This document shows positions 40,842 through 50,961 of a stretch of DNA of 64,000 nucleotides, in pieces. The DNA is from Bog-473 sp963840435 (lineage in GTDB: Bacteria > Actinomycetota > Acidimicrobiia > Acidimicrobiales > RAAP-2), in contig CAWIYY010000003.1 of assembly GCA_963840435.1 (NCBI GenBank), positions 310,001-374,000 on the forward strand. Reading direction: 5' to 3'. How positions within the stretch are numbered: the stretch's first letter is position 1; every line of letters starts with the position of its first letter. Under the pieces are notes generated by a model. It worked only from the letters and a program-made list of their open reading frames with translations. It searched no databases and was not told the origin of the DNA. The position numbers and the translations under genes were made by a program.

Positions 40842-41708
40842 ATGGCGACCGTCACCTTTCTCGTCCATCCCGACCGGCTCGACGCGCTGGAGCTGGCCAA
40901 CGACACGGCCGCCTGGCTGAAGGGGCGGGGCGACACGGCGCGCATCTTGCGCTTCAGCGGCCCCGACCGGGTCGACGACGACGGCGTCGAGCGCGACCTG
41001 GGCGCGGTGGACGTGGCCGGCTCGACCGTGGCGGTGAGTCTCGGGGGCGACGGCACCTTCCTGCGCATCGTGCGCCTGGCCACCGGCACCGACGTGCCGG
41101 TGCTCGGGGTGAACTTCGGGCGGGTGGGCTACCTGCCCGACCTCGGCCCCGACCAGATCCGTGGTGCCCTGCGCAAGGTGTTCGAGGGCGAGGCGACCAT
41201 CGAGCTGCGCTGCGCGCTCGAGGTGGCCATCGCCGACCGTTCGGTCAGTGGTGACACGTCGCTGCTGGCCCTCAACGAGGTGGTCATTGAGAAGATCGAC
41301 TTCGGGCACACCGTGCGCCTGGCCACCCGTATCGACGGCGAGGAGGCCCTCACCTATTCGGCCGACGGGCTCATCGTGGCCACGCCGACCGGGTCGACCG
41401 CCTACAGCCTCTCGGCGGGCGGGCCCATCCTGGCCCCCACGCTGCGGGCGATGGTGGTGACGCCGGTGGCCCCGCACCTCTCGCTCGACCGCAGCCTGGT
41501 CCTCTCCGAGGACCAGGAGGTGCTGATCGAGGTGGCGCCCGACCGGGCCGGCGCCCTGGTGATCGACGGAGCGGACGTGGGTCGGCTGCAGCCCGGCTCG
41601 GTCATTACCTGCCGGGTGGCGGCCAAGCCGGTGCGGGTGGTGCGCAACGAACCCCAGACCTTCGGTGGCATCCTCCGCTTCCGCCTGCTGGCCGACCGAC
41701 CTCGGTGA
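40842..41708 (+). CDS. nadK: NAD kinase
   Basis: ATG 40842 starts 288 residues: MATVTFLVHPDRLDALELAN, the GGDGTFLRIVRLATGTDVPV block with the diacylglycerol-kinase-like GGDGT, LGVNFGRVGYLPDL, LLALNEVVIEKIDFGHTVRL and the NADK substrate loop LIVATPTGSTAYSLSAGGPI. All core motifs are intact, so this gene lies in the error-rich interval unharmed. It phosphorylates NAD to NADP. Sixteen bases after tlyA and five before recN, an operon as in Mycobacterium (ppnK). Confidence 0.95.
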   Translation: MATVTFLVHPDRLDALELANDTAAWLKGRGDTARILRFSGPDRVDDDGVERDLGAVDVAGSTVAVSLGGDGTFLRIVRLATGTDVPVLGVNFGRVGYLPDLGPDQIRGALRKVFEGEATIELRCALEVAIADRSVSGDTSLLALNEVVIEKIDFGHTVRLATRIDGEEALTYSADGLIVATPTGSTAYSLSAGGPILAPTLRAMVVTPVAPHLSLDRSLVLSEDQEVLIEVAPDRAGALVIDGADVGRLQPGSVITCRVAAKPVRVVRNEPQTFGGILRFRLLADRPR

Positions 41709-41712
41709 CGGC

Positions 41713-43322
41713 GTGCTGAGCGAGTTGCGCGTGCGCGACCTCGGCGTGATCGAGGACCTCACGCTCTCGTTCGGCCCGGGCATGACGGCGTTGACCGGCG
41801 AGACGGGAGCCGGCAAGACGCTGGTGGTCGAGGCGCTCCAGCTCGTCCTCGGGGGGCGGGCCGACGTGGGCATGGTGCGGGCCGGCGCGGCCGAGGCGCT
41901 GGTCGAAGCGCGCTTCGTGCCCGACGAGGGTGGCGGCGACGAGGAGGGAGTCGGGGCGACGGAGGTGATCCTGGCCCGTTCCGTTCCGGCCTCGGGGCGG
42001 TCGCGGGCGTGGATCGACGGGCGCATGGCCTCGGTACGGGCCCTGGGCGAGGCGGCGGCGACGCTGGTGGAGATCCACGGGCAGCACGAGCACCGCACCC
42101 TGGTCACCCCGGCGGCCCAGCGCGACGTGCTCGACGCGTTCGCCGGCACGGACCTGAGCCGGGTGCGCGCCTTGCGCAGCCAGCTGCGCGCGCTCGACGA
42201 CGCCCTCGGCGCCCTGGGCGGTGACGACCAGCAGCGGGCCCGCGAGGCCGACGTGCTGCGCTACCAGGTCCAGGAGATCGCGGCAGCCCAGCTGGAGGAC
42301 GCGGGGGAGGAGCAGGCGCTCCGCCTCGAGGAGGAGCGCCTGGCCGACGCCGGCTCCTACCGGGAGAACGGATTGGCGGCCACCGAGCTCGTCGGGGGCG
42401 ACGGCGGCGCGCTCGACCTCCTGGGCCAGGCCGGCGCCCTGCTGGCCGGGCGGGAAGGCTTCGAGGCGGCGCCGGACGCCGCATCGTGGCCGCGGCCGTC
42501 GAGCTCTCCGACGTGTCGCGTGCCCTGCGCGACGACGTCGAGGGGTTCGAGGACGATCCGGACCGGCTGGCCGAGGCACAGGAGCGCCGCCGCCGCCTGG
42601 CCGACCTGCGCCGCAAGTACGGCGAGGACCTGGCGGCGGTGATGGCCTACGGCGAGTCGGCCGCGGCCCGGCTGGCCGCCCTCGAGGACGCCGAGGGAGA
42701 GGCGGCCCGCCTCGGGGCCGAGAAGACCGTGCGCCGGCGCGAGCTGGAGAAGGCCGAGGCGGAAGTGCGGGGGACACGGGCCGCCGCGGCCGGCACCTTC
42801 GGGCAACGGGTAGCGGCACACCTGGGCGACCTGGCCATGGGCGGCGCCCGCCTCGAGGTGGCGGTGGCCGAAGCGGGCACGGGCGAGCCGGTGGAGCTCC
42901 TCCTCGGCGCCAACGTGGGCGAGCCGGTGCAGGCCCTGGCCCGGGCCGCGTCGGGCGGCGAGCTGGCCCGGGCCATGCTGGCCATCCGCCTGGTCGGACT
43001 GGGCGGGCCCCAGACGATGGTCTTCGACGAGGTCGACGCCGGCGTGGGCGGGACGGCGGCGCTCGCCCTGGGCGAGGCGCTGCACGAGGTGAGCCGGGAC
43101 CGCCAGGTCCTGGTCGTCACCCACCTGGCCCAGGTGGCGGCCCAGGCCGACGCGCAGATCAGCGTGGTGAAACGGGCGTCGAAGGGCCGGACGGTGACCA
43201 CGGCGACCACGGTCGACGGCGAGGAGCGGGTGACCGAGCTGTCGCGCATGCTCTCGGGCCACCCCGGCAGCGACGTCGCCCGGGCCCATGCTCGCGAGCT
43301 GCTCGACGTTGCGCCGGGCTGA
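41713..43322 (+). CDS. recN: DNA repair protein RecN (one frame break)
   Basis: GTG 41713 begins ELRVRDLGVIEDLTLSFGPG, then MTALTGETGAGKTLVVEALQ (Walker A) and GRADVGMVRAGAAEALVEAR. The coiled-coil arms include AREADVLRYQVQEIAAAQLE. At about 42470 a base seems missing; the continued frame reads IVAAAVELSDVSRALRDDVE through RRRELEKAEAEVRGTRAAAA, then LARAASGGELARAMLAIRLV (signature) and GPQTMVFDEVDAGVGGTAAL (Walker B). The end is near 43322. RecN is an SMC-like ATPase that helps double-strand-break repair. Size, about 537 residues, is near normal. Confidence 0.92.
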
Positions 43323-43421
43323 GGCGATGCGGCCGCCGTCCACCACGATGTCACACCCATTCGATTATCGTGGCCTGGTGCACCGATCATCTCTGGTAAT
43401 GCTCGGCGCCCCAAAGGCGGC

Positions 43422-45063
43422 GTGAGCAAGTTCATCTTCGTCACCGGCGGCGTCTCGAGTTCGCTCGGGAAGGGTCTCACCGCCTCCTCGCTCGGCCGGC
43501 TCCTCAAGTGCCGCGGCCTGCGGGTGACGATGTGCAAACTCGACCCCTACATCAACGTGGACCCCGGGACGATGAACCCGGGCGAGCACGGCGAGGTGTT
43601 CGTCACCGAAGACGGTGGTGAGACCGACCTCGACCTCGGCCACTACGAGCGCTTCATCGACGAGAACCTGTCGAAGCGCTCGAACACGACGACCGGCGGC
43701 ATCTACAGCTCGGTCATCGCCAAGGAGCGGCGGGGCGACTTCCTCGGCCGCACCGTGCAGGTCATCCCGCACGTCACCGACGAAATCAAGGACCGCATCC
43801 GCCGCCTGGCCGACGAGGACGTGGACATCGTCATCGTGGAGATCGGCGGCACCGTGGGCGACATCGAGATCGTCCCGTTCGTCGAAGCCATTCGCCAGTT
43901 CCGGCGGGACATCGGCCGGGACAACGTCTGCTACGTCCACCTGACCCTGGTGCCCTTCCTGGTCTCTGGGGAGCAGAAGACCAAGCCGACCCAGCACTCG
44001 GTGACCGAGCTGCGCAGCCGGGGTATTCAGCCCGACGTGATCGTCTGCCGCAGCGACAAGCCGATCCCCGAGAGCCTCAAGCGCAAGATCTCGCTGCAGT
44101 GCGACGTGGCCATCGACGCCGTGGTCTCGGCCGTCGACGCCGCGTCGATCTACGAGATCCCGCTCGTCCTGCACGAGCAGGGACTCGACGCCTACGTCTG
44201 CCGCACCCTGGGCATCGACGAAGCGGCGCATCCCATCGACATCTCGGAGTGGGAGACGCTCGTCGGCCGGATCGAGTCGCTCGGTCGCGCCGTGCGCGTC
44301 GGAATCGTGGGCAAGTACGTGAACATGCCCGACGCCTACATGTCGGTCGTCGAGGCGCTGCGCCACGCCGGCTTCCACCACGGCGTCGCGGTGGAGCTGG
44401 ACTGGATCGACGCCGAGACCGTCCCCGACCTGCTCGGCACGGACCGCCTGCCGCGGGCTGGACGCCATCGTCATCCCCGGCGGCTTCGGCGAGCGGGGCA
44501 TCGAGGGCATGGTGGCGGCGGCCGGCTACAGCCGCGAGCAGGGCATCCCGTGTCTCGGCCTGTGCCTCGGCCTGCACGTGATGGTGATCTCGGTCGCCCG
44601 GGACCTGGCGGGACTGGAGCGAGCCAACTCGCGCGAGTTCGACTCGCTCTCGCCCCACATGGTCATCGACCTCATGCCGGACCAGGCCGAGGTGCTCGAG
44701 AAGGGCGGCACCATGCGGCTGGGCTCGTTCCAGGCCGCGCTGTTGCCCGGTTCCGAGGTGGCCCGGGCCTACGGCACCCTGGCCGTCACCGAGCGGCACC
44801 GGCACCGCTTCGAGTTCAACAACAAGTACAAGTCCAGGCTCGAGGCGGTCGGCCTGCTCGCCTCGGGCAGCTCGCCCGACGGGCGCCTGGTCGAGTTCGT
44901 CGAGCTGGAGGACCACCCCTACTGGGTGGCCACCCAGGCCCACCCCGAGTTCAAGAGCCGCCCCGACCGGGCGCACCCGCTCTTCCGCGAGCTGGTGGCG
45001 GCGGCCCTCGAACGGGCGGAGGGACGCGAGCCGCACCTGCTCGATCTCGACGCCGTCAGCTGA
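43422..45063 (+). CDS. pyrG: CTP synthase (one frame break)
   Basis: GTG 43422 begins MSKFIFVTGGVSSSLGKGLT with the P-loop-like GGVSSSLGKG. Then come CKLDPYINVDPGTMNPGEHG, EVFVTEDGGETDLDLGHYER and NVCYVHLTLVPFLVSGEQKT, which form the synthetase domain. The ammonia-tunnel and glutaminase domain begin after VAVELDWIDAETVPDLLGTD. One inserted base at about 44452 breaks the frame; the corrected frame gives LDAIVIPGGFGERGIEGMVA and the nucleophile elbow GLCLGLHVMVISVARDLA. The final RYRFEFNNKYKSRLEA-like strand and HPEFKSRPDRAHPLF follow. The joined protein is 546 residues, the usual length. It makes CTP from UTP, Gln and ATP. Essential. Confidence 0.95.
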
Positions 45064-45072
45064 GCGGCACCC

Positions 45073-45626
45073 GTGGCCGGCTTCCGCCGCGTCTCGGAGG
45101 AGGAGCTGCTGCAGGCCTGGCTGTTCCGGGTCGACCGTTTCCATCTGCTCGACCCCGACGGCCAGCCCTTCGACCGCTTCGTCATCCGCCACCCCGGCGC
45201 GGTGACCGTGGTCCCGCTGCACGAGGACGGCACGGTGACCCTGGTGCGCCAGTACCGGGCCGCGGTCGACACCATGGTGCTCGAGATCCCGGCCGGGACG
45301 CGGGACAAGGAGGGAGAGTCGCCCGAGGACACGGGCCGGCGCGAGCTGGCCGAGGAGGCCGGGCTGGTCGCCAGCGAGTGGGAGCTGCTCATCGGCACCT
45401 GGAACACGCCGGGGATCAGTGACCAGCACGACCTCTACCTGGCCACCGGGCTCTCGTCGGTGCCGGCCCGGCCCGACGGGATCGAGGAGGGTTCCATGAC
45501 CGTGGAGCGCATCGCGCTGGCCGACGTCGACGCGCTGGTGGCCGACGGCACGCTCAAGGACGAGACGACCGTGCTCGGGCTCTACCTGACCCGGGCCCGC
45601 CTGGCCGCGGCGGGGACCCGGCGTGA
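45073..45626 (+). CDS. NUDIX hydrolase, ADP-ribose pyrophosphatase type
   Basis: GTG 45073 follows the pyrG stop by nine bases. The protein begins AGFRRVSEEELLQAWLFRVD and carries the NUDIX box as EIPAGTRDKEGESPEDTGRR followed by ELAEEAGLVASEWELL (GxxxxxExxxxxxAxRELxEExG form), then TWNTPGISDQHDLYLATGLS. These are ADP-ribose/NDP-sugar hydrolases. The natural end should be a TGA at 45624, giving a GTGA overlap with xerD, but in the printed frame the chain reads on; one missing or two extra bases near 45610 would restore it. In Mycobacterium the same gene (Rv1700) sits between pyrG and xerD. Confidence 0.88.
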
Positions 45627-46578
45627 CCGCGGCGCTCCCCCGGCCGGCCGAGGAGTTCCTCTCCTGGCTCGAGGTCGAGCGGGGGCGCTCGCCGCGCACG
45701 CTCTCGTCGTACCGGCGCGACCTGGCGGCCTACGAGGAGGCGCTGGCGGCCTCGGGCGTGACCATGGCCGAGGCCAGCGCGGCCGACGTCGCCCGGCTAC
45801 CTCTCGGCGCTGCGCCGCACCCACCCGGCGGCCTCGGTCGCCCCGCCCTCTCGAGCATGCGCGGCTTTCCACCGCTTCCTGGTCGAGGAGGGCGAGCGCG
45901 AGGACGACCCGACCGTCGACCTGCCGTCGATCTCGGTGTCCGACATGCTGCCCAAGGCGCTCAGCGAGGAGGAGACCGAGCGGCTGCTCGGCGCCGTGGT
46001 GGGCACCGGCCGCTGGTGCTGCGCGACCGCGCCCTGCTCGAGGTGCTCTACGGCACCGGGGCCCGGGTCAGCGAGGCGGTCGGCCTCAGCCTGGGCGACG
46101 TGGCCGACGCGGTGGAGGCGACCGGCCTGCCCCTGCTGCGCGTGCTCGGCAAGGGGGACAAGGAGCGGGTCGTGCCGCTCGGCCGCTGCGCCCGCGACGC
46201 CCTGGCCGACTGGCTCTCGCCCGAGGGCCGCCCGCTGCTCGAGCCAAGAAGTGGCGCCGGCGCAGCGACGCCGAGGCGGTGTTCCTCAACGCCCGGGGCG
46301 GGCGCCTGACCCGGGTGGGCGCCTTCGGGGTGGTGAAGAAGTACGCCGGTCGGGTCGGCCTGGCCGACAAGGTCAGCCCCCACGTGCTGCGCCACTCCTG
46401 CGCCACCCACATGCTGGGCCGGGGAGCCGACGTCCGGGTGGTCCAGGAGTTGCTGGGCCACGCCTCGATCGCCACCACCCAGCGCTACACCAAGGTCTCG
46501 CCCGAGCACCTGCGGCGGGCCTACGAGGGAGCCCATCCCCGTGCGGGCACATCGGGCGGGAGGGACCGCGTAGCATGA
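45623..46578 (+). CDS. xerD: Tyrosine recombinase XerD (about five frame breaks)
   Basis: GTG 45623 begins MTAALPRPAEEFLSWLEVER and GRSPRTLSSYRRDLAAYEEA, the core-binding SAM-like domain. Indels near 45794, 45845, 45867, 46012 and 46243 must be repaired to follow the fold. Then come VDLPSISVSDMLPKALSEEE, LLEVLYGTGARVSEAVGLSL (catalytic Arg), VLGKGDKERVVPLGRCARDA, RRSDAEAVFLNARGGRLTRV, HVLRHSCATHMLGRGADVRV (His-x-x-Arg) and LLGHASIATTQRYTKVSPEH (His and Tyr nucleophile). All catalytic residues are present once joined. XerD resolves chromosome dimers. Five breaks in a chain of about 318 residues with all motifs kept suggest sequencing error. Ends 46578, with dksA/traR directly following. Confidence 0.88.
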
Positions 46579-46582
46579 TGGG

Positions 46583-46939
46583 ATGCCGAACGAGGCCCCA
46601 ACGGCGGAGACCGCCGACATCGATTTTGCCGCCCTCCTCCGCGAGGAGCAGGCCGGGCTTCGGGCTCAGCTGAGCGAACTGGGCTTCGCTGACCAGGGGA
46701 GCGGCCTCAACTACGACTCGAACTTCGCCGACTCCAGCCAGGTGACGGCCGAGCGGGGCGAGGCCGAGCGGCTGGCCAGCGAGCTGCGCGAGACGCTCGA
46801 CGAGGTCGACGCCGCCTTGGAGCGCCTCGACGGCGGGACCTACGGCAATTGCGAGGTCTGCGGGAAGCCGATCGGCGCGGCCCGGCTCGAGGCGATGCCG
46901 GCGACCCGCTTCTGCATCGAGCACGCCGCCAAGCACTGA
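46583..46939 (+). CDS. TraR/DksA-type zinc-finger protein
   Basis: ATG 46583 has TAGCAT six bases upstream (leaderless). The 118-residue protein is a coiled-coil lead (DFAALLREEQAGLRAQLSEL, DSSQVTAERGEAERLASELR) with a C-terminal zinc finger: YGNCEVCGKPIGAARLEAMP and ATRFCIEHAAKH. The second pair reads CIEH, so one Cys of the usual four is His. The fold is that of TraR/DksA proteins that enter the RNA polymerase secondary channel. In actinomycetes this group is close to CarD-independent DksA-like proteins. Directly after xerD. Confidence 0.85.
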   Translation: MPNEAPTAETADIDFAALLREEQAGLRAQLSELGFADQGSGLNYDSNFADSSQVTAERGEAERLASELRETLDEVDAALERLDGGTYGNCEVCGKPIGAARLEAMPATRFCIEHAAKH

Positions 46940-46977
46940 ATGGCGACACAGGGAGCCTCCGCACGGGGCGCCGTCCC

Positions 46978-47703
46978 ATGGACCAGACGACGAAGCGCAC
47001 GCTGTGGATCGTGGCCGGCGTCGTCCTCGTCATCGCCCTGGTGGCCCATCACAACATCACGAGCGCCGAGATCATCATCTTCTGCGTGATGGTCCCCTCC
47101 ATCATCCTGCACGAGGTCTCGCACGGAGTCGTGGCCAACTCGTTCGGTGACGACACCGCGAAACGAGCCGGACGGCTGACGCTCAACCCGGTCCCGCACG
47201 TCGACCCGGTGGGGACGCTCATCGTGCCCGCGCTGCTGTCGCTCGGCGGCGTCGGCTTCTTCGGCTGGGCCAAACCCGTGCCGGTGAACACGCGCGACTG
47301 CGCAGCCCGCGCAACCAAGGCGTGCTGGTCTCGCTGGCCGGCCCGCTGACCAACGCCATCCTGGCTGCGATCTTCGCCGTGATCTTCGTCGAATTCGTGC
47401 GGCACAGCCTGCTCACCACGGGCGAATTCACGATGTTCGATCAGGTGATCTTCTACGCCAGCCTGATCAACGTCGGACTGTGCGCGTTCAACCTGATCCC
47501 GATCCCGCCGCTCGACGGATCGGTCCTCTTCGAGCGCCTGCTGCCCGGCGCGCTGGTGGCCCACCTACCTGCGCTACCGCCAGTACACGATGCCGATCCT
47601 GATCGGCCTGGTGCTCCTGAATTTCTTCCTCTACCCGCACGGGCCGTTGACGTGGATGTTCAACGAGCTCTACAACTGGTGGGAGAACGTTCTCGGCGTC
47701 TGA
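46978..47703 (+). CDS. M50-type site-2 protease-like membrane protein (two frame breaks)
   Basis: ATG 46978 gives MDQTTKRTLWIVAGVVLVIA, then FCVMVPSIILHEVSHGVVAN with the HExxH-type zinc motif HEVSH, DDTAKRAGRLTLNPVPHVDP and VGTLIVPALLSLGGVGFFGW. One base is missing near 47295 and one extra near 47560. Repaired, the chain continues RSPRNQGVLVSLAGPLTNAI and LNVGLCAFNLIPIPPLDGSV, the second motif with the NPxPPLDG loop, then YRQYTMPILIGLVLLNFFLY and ENVLGV. Short M50 proteins of this kind cleave within membranes or act on anti-sigma factors. The C-terminal stop is 47701-47703, six bases from the trpS stop. Confidence 0.85.
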
Positions 47704-47708
47704 CACGC

Positions 47709-48693
47709 TCATGCCGGCGGCAGCAGCCCGATCGCATCGGCCGCCCGGGCGTAGACGCCGCCCGCCACCTCGTGGGCCCGGGCCGCGCCCCGCTCGAGCA
47801 CGGCGTCGACGTAGGACAGGTCGCCCTCGAGGGCGGCCCGCCGCTCGCGCGCACGGACGGAGCAACTCGCTCAGCGCGGCGGCCACGTCGTTCTTGAGGT
47901 CGCCGTAGCGCTCGTAGCCCTTGGCCACCTCCTGGGGTGTGCGATCGGTCGCCGCCGCCAGCAGGTCGAGCAGGTTGGCCAGCCCGGGCTTGGCGGCGCG
48001 GTCGTAGCGCATCTCCCCGTCGGTGTCGGTCACGGCCTTGCGCACCTTGCGCGTGATGTCCTCGTCCGAGTCGAGCAGCCGGATGGTGCCGAGCGGCGAA
48101 TCGGCCGACTTGGACATCTTGCGCTCCGGGTGCTGGAGGTCCATGACCCGGGCCGCCGTGCCGGGGATGGCCGCCTCGGGAACCACGAAGGTCTCGCCGT
48201 AACGGTGGTTGAAGCGGACGGCCAGCTCTCGGGTCAGCTCGAGGTGCTGGCGCTGGTCCTCGCCCACCGGGACGTGGGTGGCGTCGTAGAGCAGGATGTC
48301 GGCCGCCATGAGCACCGGGTAGGTGAAGAGGCCGACCCGGGCCGCATCCTGGCCCTTTCCCTTGTCCTTGAACTGGGTCATGCGGCGCAGCTCGCCCATG
48401 GCGGTGCTGCACTCGAGCAGCCAGGTCAGCCGGGTGTGCTCGGGGACCTGGCTCTGCACGAAGAGGCTGCAGCGCTCGGGGTCGAGCCCGATGGCCAGCA
48501 GGTTCAGCGCGGCATCGAGGGTGTTGGCCCGCAGGTCGGCCGGGTCGATCTCCGTGGTCAGCGCGTGGAGGTCGACCACGCAGTAGAAGGCGTCGCTGCC
48601 GTCCTGGAAGCTCACCCAGTGGCGCAGGGCCCCGAGGTAGTTCCCCAAGGTGAAATTGCCCGAAGGCGCGATGCCGGAGAGGACCCTGTTCAT
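47709..48693 (-). CDS. trpS: Tryptophanyl-tRNA synthetase (one frame break)
   Basis: ATG 48693 gives MNRVLSGIAPSGNFTLGNYL, the HIGH-equivalent GNYLG loop, then CVVDLHALTTEIDPADLRAN, ECSTAMGELRRMTQFKDKGK, LLYDATHVPVGEDQRQHLEL and DLQHPERKMSKSADSPLGTI with the KMSKS loop. Near 47853 one base is extra; corrected, the chain ends in a C-terminal helix with VDAVLERGAARAHEV and GLLPPA at 47709. The joined size, about 327 residues, is typical. Essential for charging tRNA-Trp. It is a lone minus-strand gene inside a plus-strand block. Confidence 0.93.
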
Positions 48694-48775
48694 GGGGCGC
48701 CATGGTATTGGCGTCGATGGTCCAGGCCGGACAGGGGTGCGCGTGGGGCACGGCCGCATTCGGTAACGTCACCTG

Positions 48776-49585
48776 GTGCCCTACGCGGTGTCCACCCCGG
48801 TCTTCGAGGGTCCGATCGACCTCCTCTTGCACCTGGTGTCCTCGCACGAGCTCGACGTGCTCGACGTGCCCCTCATGCCGGTGGTCGACGGCTTCGTCCG
48901 CATCCTCTCCGACGAGCGCGAGATGATCGACTTCAACCAGCTCTCCGAGTTCCTGCTGGTGGCGGCCATCCTCATTGAGCTGAAGTCCCAGCGCCTGCTG
49001 CCCGGCCCCGAGAACGTCGACGACGACGAGGAGCTGACCGGGTGGGAGGAGCGCGACCTGCTGCTGGCCCGCCTGCTCGAGTGCCGGGCCTACTCGGCCG
49101 CGGCCGACGTCTTCGTGGCCCTGGCCGAGCAGGCCTCGCGTTGCGTGCCCCGCGAGGCCGGGCTCGACGACGACTTCGTGGTCCACGCCCCCGACCTGCT
49201 GGCCGGGGTGACCGCCGAGGACCTGGCCCAGGCCTACCTCCGGGGCTCGGCCGAGCGGCCCGTGCCCCGGGTCGACCTCTCCCACGTCACGGTGGACACC
49301 GTCTCGGTCTCCGAGATGGTGGCGGAGCTCATGGCCCGGTCCGAGTCGGCCCGGCCCGGTTCGTTCCGCCAGCTGGTGGCCGGGTGCCAGACCCGCATGG
49401 ACGTCATCGTGCACTTCTTGGCCCTGCTCGAGCTGTGCAAGATGGGCCGGGTGACCCTCGGCCAGGGACAGACCTTCGGCGACCTGCAGATCGCGTGGCT
49501 GGCCCGGGACGACCTGGCCGGGGTGTCGAGTGGCCGGGGCCTGGCCGAAATGGGCGGCTTCGCGGTCGACGACTACGAAGGGTGA
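48776..49585 (+). CDS. scpA: Segregation and condensation protein A
   Basis: GTG 48776 with TAACGT six bases upstream (leaderless). The 269-residue chain begins MPYAVSTPVFEGPIDLLLHL, then SHELDVLDVPLMPVVDGFVR, NQLSEFLLVAAILIELKSQR and the kleisin linker. The C-terminal winged-helix region has FRQLVAGCQTRMDVIVHFLA, LLELCKMGRVTLGQGQTFGD. Typical of ScpA, the kleisin that joins SMC heads. In Mycobacterium it follows parA and precedes scpB; here a parA-like gene is not seen upstream. Confidence 0.92.
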   Translation: MPYAVSTPVFEGPIDLLLHLVSSHELDVLDVPLMPVVDGFVRILSDEREMIDFNQLSEFLLVAAILIELKSQRLLPGPENVDDDEELTGWEERDLLLARLLECRAYSAAADVFVALAEQASRCVPREAGLDDDFVVHAPDLLAGVTAEDLAQAYLRGSAERPVPRVDLSHVTVDTVSVSEMVAELMARSESARPGSFRQLVAGCQTRMDVIVHFLALLELCKMGRVTLGQGQTFGDLQIAWLARDDLAGVSSGRGLAEMGGFAVDDYEG

Positions 49586-49598
49586 GCGAGGGACGCTG

Positions 49599-50199
49599 AT
49601 GGAAGAGGCAGAACTGGGCCGGACGATCGAGGCCATCCTCCTGGTGGCCGTGGAGCCGCTGGCGCCGCAGCTGCTGGCCGAACTGCTCGAGGAGCCGGTG
49701 GAGCGGGTGGACGAGGCCATCGATGGGCTGGCCCGCGTCGTACGAGGCTGATGGCCGAGGCTTCATGGTGGCCCGCATCGCCGGTGGGGTGCGCTTCCAG
49801 ACCCACCCGGACCTGGCGCCCTACGTCGAGCGCTTCGCCAACCGCGACGTCTCGCACCGCCTCTCGACGGCCGCACTCGAGACGCTGGCCATCGTGGCCT
49901 ACCGCCAGCCCGTGTCGCGGGGCCAGATCTCGGCTCTGCGCGGGGTGAACGTGGACGGGGTGACCCGCCTGCTCGAGCAGCGCGGCTACATCGCCGTGGT
50001 CGGCCACGCCGACGGGCCGGGCCAGCCCGCGCTCTTCGGCACCACCGACCTCTTCCTCGAGCGCCTCGGCCTGGACTCGCTGGCCCAGCTCCCGGCGGTG
50101 GAGGACTTCCTGCCCGGGCCCGAGGTGGCGGCCGACCTCGAGCGCGACCTGCAGTCCGCCCTCGGGCTGGGCCTCGAGGCGGCCTCCGACGACACCTGA
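49599..50199 (+). CDS. scpB: Segregation and condensation protein B (one frame break)
   Basis: ATG 49599 begins MEEAELGRTIEAILLVAVEP, then LAPQLLAELLEEPVERVDEA. Near 49736 one base is extra; corrected it reads YEADGRGFMVARIAGGVRFQ, THPDLAPYVERFANRDVSHR, LSTAALETLAIVAYRQPVSR, GQISALRGVNVDGVTRLLEQ and RGYIAVVGHADGPGQPALFG. These are the two winged-helix repeats of ScpB, partner of ScpA and SMC. The spacing from scpA is 13 bases. Ends 50199, joined size about 199 residues. Confidence 0.92.
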
Positions 50200-50224
50200 G
50201 GAGGAGGGCGAGCGCCTGCAGAAG

Positions 50225-50914
50225 GTGCTGGCCCGGGCCGGGTTCGGTTCCCGGCGCGCCTGCGAGGAGCTCATCGCGGCCGGCCGGGTCAGCGTGGACG
50301 GAGCGGTGGCCGGGTTGGGGCGGCGGATCGACGTGGCCACGGCCCGGGTCGAGGTGGACGGGGCCCTGGTGCCGGTGGCGCCCGACCTCGTGTACTACCT
50401 GCTGAACAAGCCGGACGACGTCATCACGACGGCCGACGACCCCCAGGGACGGCGCACGGTGCTGTCCCTGGTGCCGGCCGAGCCGCGGGTCTTCGCGGTC
50501 GGGCGCCTGGACCGGCACACCGAAGGGCTGCTCATCCTGACCAACGACGGCGCGCTGTCCCAGCTGCTGACCCACCCCTCGCACGGGGTGCCCAAGGAGT
50601 ACGTGGCCGAGGTACGCGACGGCACGCCGCCGGCCGGGGCCCTGCGCACCCTGCGCCGCGGCGTCGAGCTGAGCGACGGCCTGACCGCGCCGGCCGAGGT
50701 CGGGGTGCTGGCCCCGGGCGTCCTGCGCATCGTCATCCACGAGGGGCGCAACCGTCAGGTCCGGCGCATGTGCGAGGCGGTGGGCCATCCGGTCGTGCGC
50801 CTGGTCCGCACCCGCATCGGTCCGCTGCGCGACACCACGCTCGCCCCCGGCCGCTGGCGCCACCTCAGCCCCGAGGAGGTGCGGGCGCTGGCCGCCGCCG
50901 CCTCGCACGCTTAA
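50225..50914 (+). CDS. rluB: rRNA pseudouridine synthase RluB type
   Basis: The printed frame opens at GTG 50225, but the S4 domain (ERLQKVLARAGFGSRRACEE) begins a few codons earlier, in frame right after the scpB stop. The true start is therefore upstream or hidden; no ATG/GTG is available there. The chain has LVYYLLNKPDDVITTADDPQ, GRRTVLSLVPAEPRVFAVGR, LDRHTEGLLILTNDGALSQL (catalytic Asp in GRLDRHTEG), VPKEYVAEVRDG and VIHEGRNRQVRRMCEAVGHP. Family RsuA/RluB/RluE, forms pseudouridine in 23S rRNA. In Mycobacterium it sits between scpB and cmk. Confidence 0.9.
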   Translation: MLARAGFGSRRACEELIAAGRVSVDGAVAGLGRRIDVATARVEVDGALVPVAPDLVYYLLNKPDDVITTADDPQGRRTVLSLVPAEPRVFAVGRLDRHTEGLLILTNDGALSQLLTHPSHGVPKEYVAEVRDGTPPAGALRTLRRGVELSDGLTAPAEVGVLAPGVLRIVIHEGRNRQVRRMCEAVGHPVVRLVRTRIGPLRDTTLAPGRWRHLSPEEVRALAAAASHA

Positions 50915-50961
50915 GGCCAGGTCGCCGGGGGTGCGGGGCCGTTCCCGGTAGAGTGCCGGCC

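Noticed and set aside
44440..44470. Programmed frameshift in pyrG
   Set aside because: No slippery heptamer or stem-loop is apparent, and similar breaks affect a dozen neighbours; error is the simpler reading.
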